Source: Geobacter sp. (GTDB lineage: Bacteria; Desulfobacterota; Desulfuromonadia; Geobacterales; Geobacteraceae). From it: a DNA stretch of 14,847 bases. The stretch spans positions 1-14,847 of the forward strand of contig DNJC01000123.1 of the NCBI GenBank assembly GCA_003490025.1, written 5' to 3'. Positions 13,724 to 14,847 of this stretch are shown piece by piece. Made by a program: the position numbers and the translations under genes. Within the stretch, counting starts at the first letter, position 1; each line of letters begins with the position of its first letter. The notes beneath the pieces are model-generated. The model was not told the origin of the DNA. It searched no databases and saw only the letters and a program-made list of their open reading frames with translations.

Positions 13724-14782
13724 GTGGAACTGCGCATGGTGGCAAGCAAAAGCTTCGGCGGCGCCTTCAATCTCGACGTCGACTTCACCGCGTCGGGTGA
13801 GCAGACCGGGGTCTTCGGCGTGTCCGGGAGCGGGAAATCCACCATGGTCAGCCTGATCGCGGGACTGGAGCAGCCGGACAGCGGCGAGATATTCCTGGAC
13901 GGGGAATGCCTCTACAGCAGCCGCAGGGGGATCAATCTGCCGCCCCAGCGGCGCCGGGTTTCCATCGTCTTCCAAAACGGCTGCCTCTTTCCACACCTGA
14001 GCGTCGAGGCCAACCTGCTGTACGGGTTGAAGCGCTGCGCGCCGGAGCACCGGAAGGTCGAATTCCAGGCGCTGGTCCACGTGTTGAAACTGGAAGGGAT
14101 GCTGAAGCGTGGGGTGAATCACCTGTCGGGGGGGGAGAAACAGAGGGTCGCGCTGGGACGGGCCATCCTCGCCAACCCGCGCCTGCTCCTCATGGACGAG
14201 CCGCTCTCGGCCCTGGACGACTCCCTCAAGTTGCAGGTCATGCACTACTTGAAGCGTGCCAGTGAAAAGTTCGGAATCCCCTATCTTTTCATTTCCCACT
14301 CGTTGTTGGAGATACGGCTCATGACGGAGCAGGTGCTGGCGATGGCCGGGGGGCGGGTAGTGGGGCAGACGAGTCCCGAGCAACTGGCGCGCGAGCGGAT
14401 GGGGCTGAGCCAGGTGGGTTACATCAACCTCTTGCAGGTCGAGAAGCTGCGCAAGGTGGGGGGGCTTTACGTGTACCGGTGGGGGATGGAGGAGTTGTTC
14501 GTTTCGGCGGGGGACGACGGGGGTATGGCTGTCTTCGAGCTTTCCTCCCGGGACATCATACTTTTCACCAGGCATCCCGAGGCGGTCAGCGCGCGAAACC
14601 TGCTCAAGTGCACCGTGGTGGATACCTTTCCTTCGGGAAACAAGGTGGGGGTGGAACTCAGGTGCGGCCACGAGACGCTCATCGCCGAGGTCGTGGTACA
14701 GGCGGCGGATGATCTTGCCATTCAGGCGCGAAACGAGATCTACGCGGTGATCAAGGCGTCGTCCTTCCGGCGGCTGGGGTAA
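13724..14782 (+). CDS. modC: Molybdate ABC transporter ATP-binding protein
   Basis: Cytoplasmic ATPase that powers ModB. The 352 residues include Walker A GVSGSGKST (32-40), Q-loop Gln84 in FQNGCLFPHLSV, signature LSGGEKQR (134-141), Walker B LLLMDEP (154-160) with catalytic Glu159, D-loop SALD (162-165) and H-loop His192. After about residue 230 comes a C-terminal regulatory part; 288-345 (SARNLLKCTVV...EIYAVIKASSF) matches the TOBE/Mop fold that binds oxyanion, supporting the molybdate assignment over a generic ABC ATPase. GTG 13724 follows AGGAGG at 7-nt spacing and lies directly after the modB stop; a longer upstream frame overlaps modB and is not used. Confidence 0.93.
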   Translation: MELRMVASKSFGGAFNLDVDFTASGEQTGVFGVSGSGKSTMVSLIAGLEQPDSGEIFLDGECLYSSRRGINLPPQRRRVSIVFQNGCLFPHLSVEANLLYGLKRCAPEHRKVEFQALVHVLKLEGMLKRGVNHLSGGEKQRVALGRAILANPRLLLMDEPLSALDDSLKLQVMHYLKRASEKFGIPYLFISHSLLEIRLMTEQVLAMAGGRVVGQTSPEQLARERMGLSQVGYINLLQVEKLRKVGGLYVYRWGMEELFVSAGDDGGMAVFELSSRDIILFTRHPEAVSARNLLKCTVVDTFPSGNKVGVELRCGHETLIAEVVVQAADDLAIQARNEIYAVIKASSFRRLG

Positions 14783-14833
14783 AAACCGCTAACAGCAGAG
14801 GCCGGGCAGTCCCTTGTCCACGGGTCCACAGCT

Positions 14834-14847
14834 CCTCCCCCCGGAGG
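14834..14847. repeat. GC-rich repeat fragment at right window edge
   Basis: CCTCC (14834-14838) and GGAGG (14843-14847) form a 5-bp inverted repeat around CCCC and resemble the repeat family at 1-36 and 12786-12826. It is cut by the window end. No terminator hairpin with a T-run is visible between the modC stop and this point. Confidence 0.35.

Noticed and set aside
13694..14671. 325-codon open frame opposite modC
   Set aside because: Antisense shadow of a gene with intact ABC ATPase motifs.

Overview
The window reads as a chromosomal stretch from a GC-rich deltaproteobacterium. The most likely source is Geobacteraceae (Geobacter, Geomonas or Citrifermentans type). This rests on protein style, a four-gene group 3b [NiFe] hydrogenase, GC-rich short intergenic repeats at both window ends, and the overall gene mix. 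The taxonomic call is an inference from memory of the families, with no search run.

Layout. Positions 1-214 hold a GC-rich repeat fragment and an unusual set of 7-bp direct repeats, then serA (long-form phosphoglycerate dehydrogenase, +). A strong hairpin terminator separates serA from the convergent aroF/aroG-type DAHP synthase gene (-). Further right on the minus strand is a compact unit: a secreted TPR protein, then pncB (nicotinate phosphoribosyltransferase), then pncA (nicotinamidase). pncA and pncB form a nicotinamide-to-NaMN salvage route. The terminator of this unit abuts the -35 box of the DAHP synthase promoter. A YeeZ-like SDR-fold protein gene (+) diverges from the TPR gene.

Positions 6934-7886 form the longest stretch without a convincing gene (about 950 bp). 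It is not featureless. It contains a cluster of hairpins after the SDR gene, a consensus DnaA box with two degenerate neighbours, a perfect 24-bp inverted repeat followed on the minus strand by six T (a strong leftward terminator), a possible leftward promoter upstream of it, and a 3' hairpin just beyond the hydrogenase operon.

Positions 7887-11713 (-) encode a complete heterotetrameric group 3b [NiFe] hydrogenase (sulfhydrogenase). The order is beta (FeS), gamma (FAD/NAD(P)), delta (small subunit), alpha (large subunit), all overlapping by 4-17 bp. Diverging from it is a stand-alone PHP-type protein-tyrosine phosphatase of the CpsB/YwqE family (+). After a 311-bp gap with a GC-rich hairpin repeat and a palindromic operator candidate come modB and modC (+), the membrane and ATPase parts of a molybdate transporter. 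No modA lies in the window.

Most of the window is core metabolism. I found no convincing new defence, mobile or biosynthetic system. The features most worth checking are the non-coding structures in 6934-7886, the heptad repeats before serA, the palindromes before modB, and the hydrogenase large subunit's very short tail after its last metal ligand.
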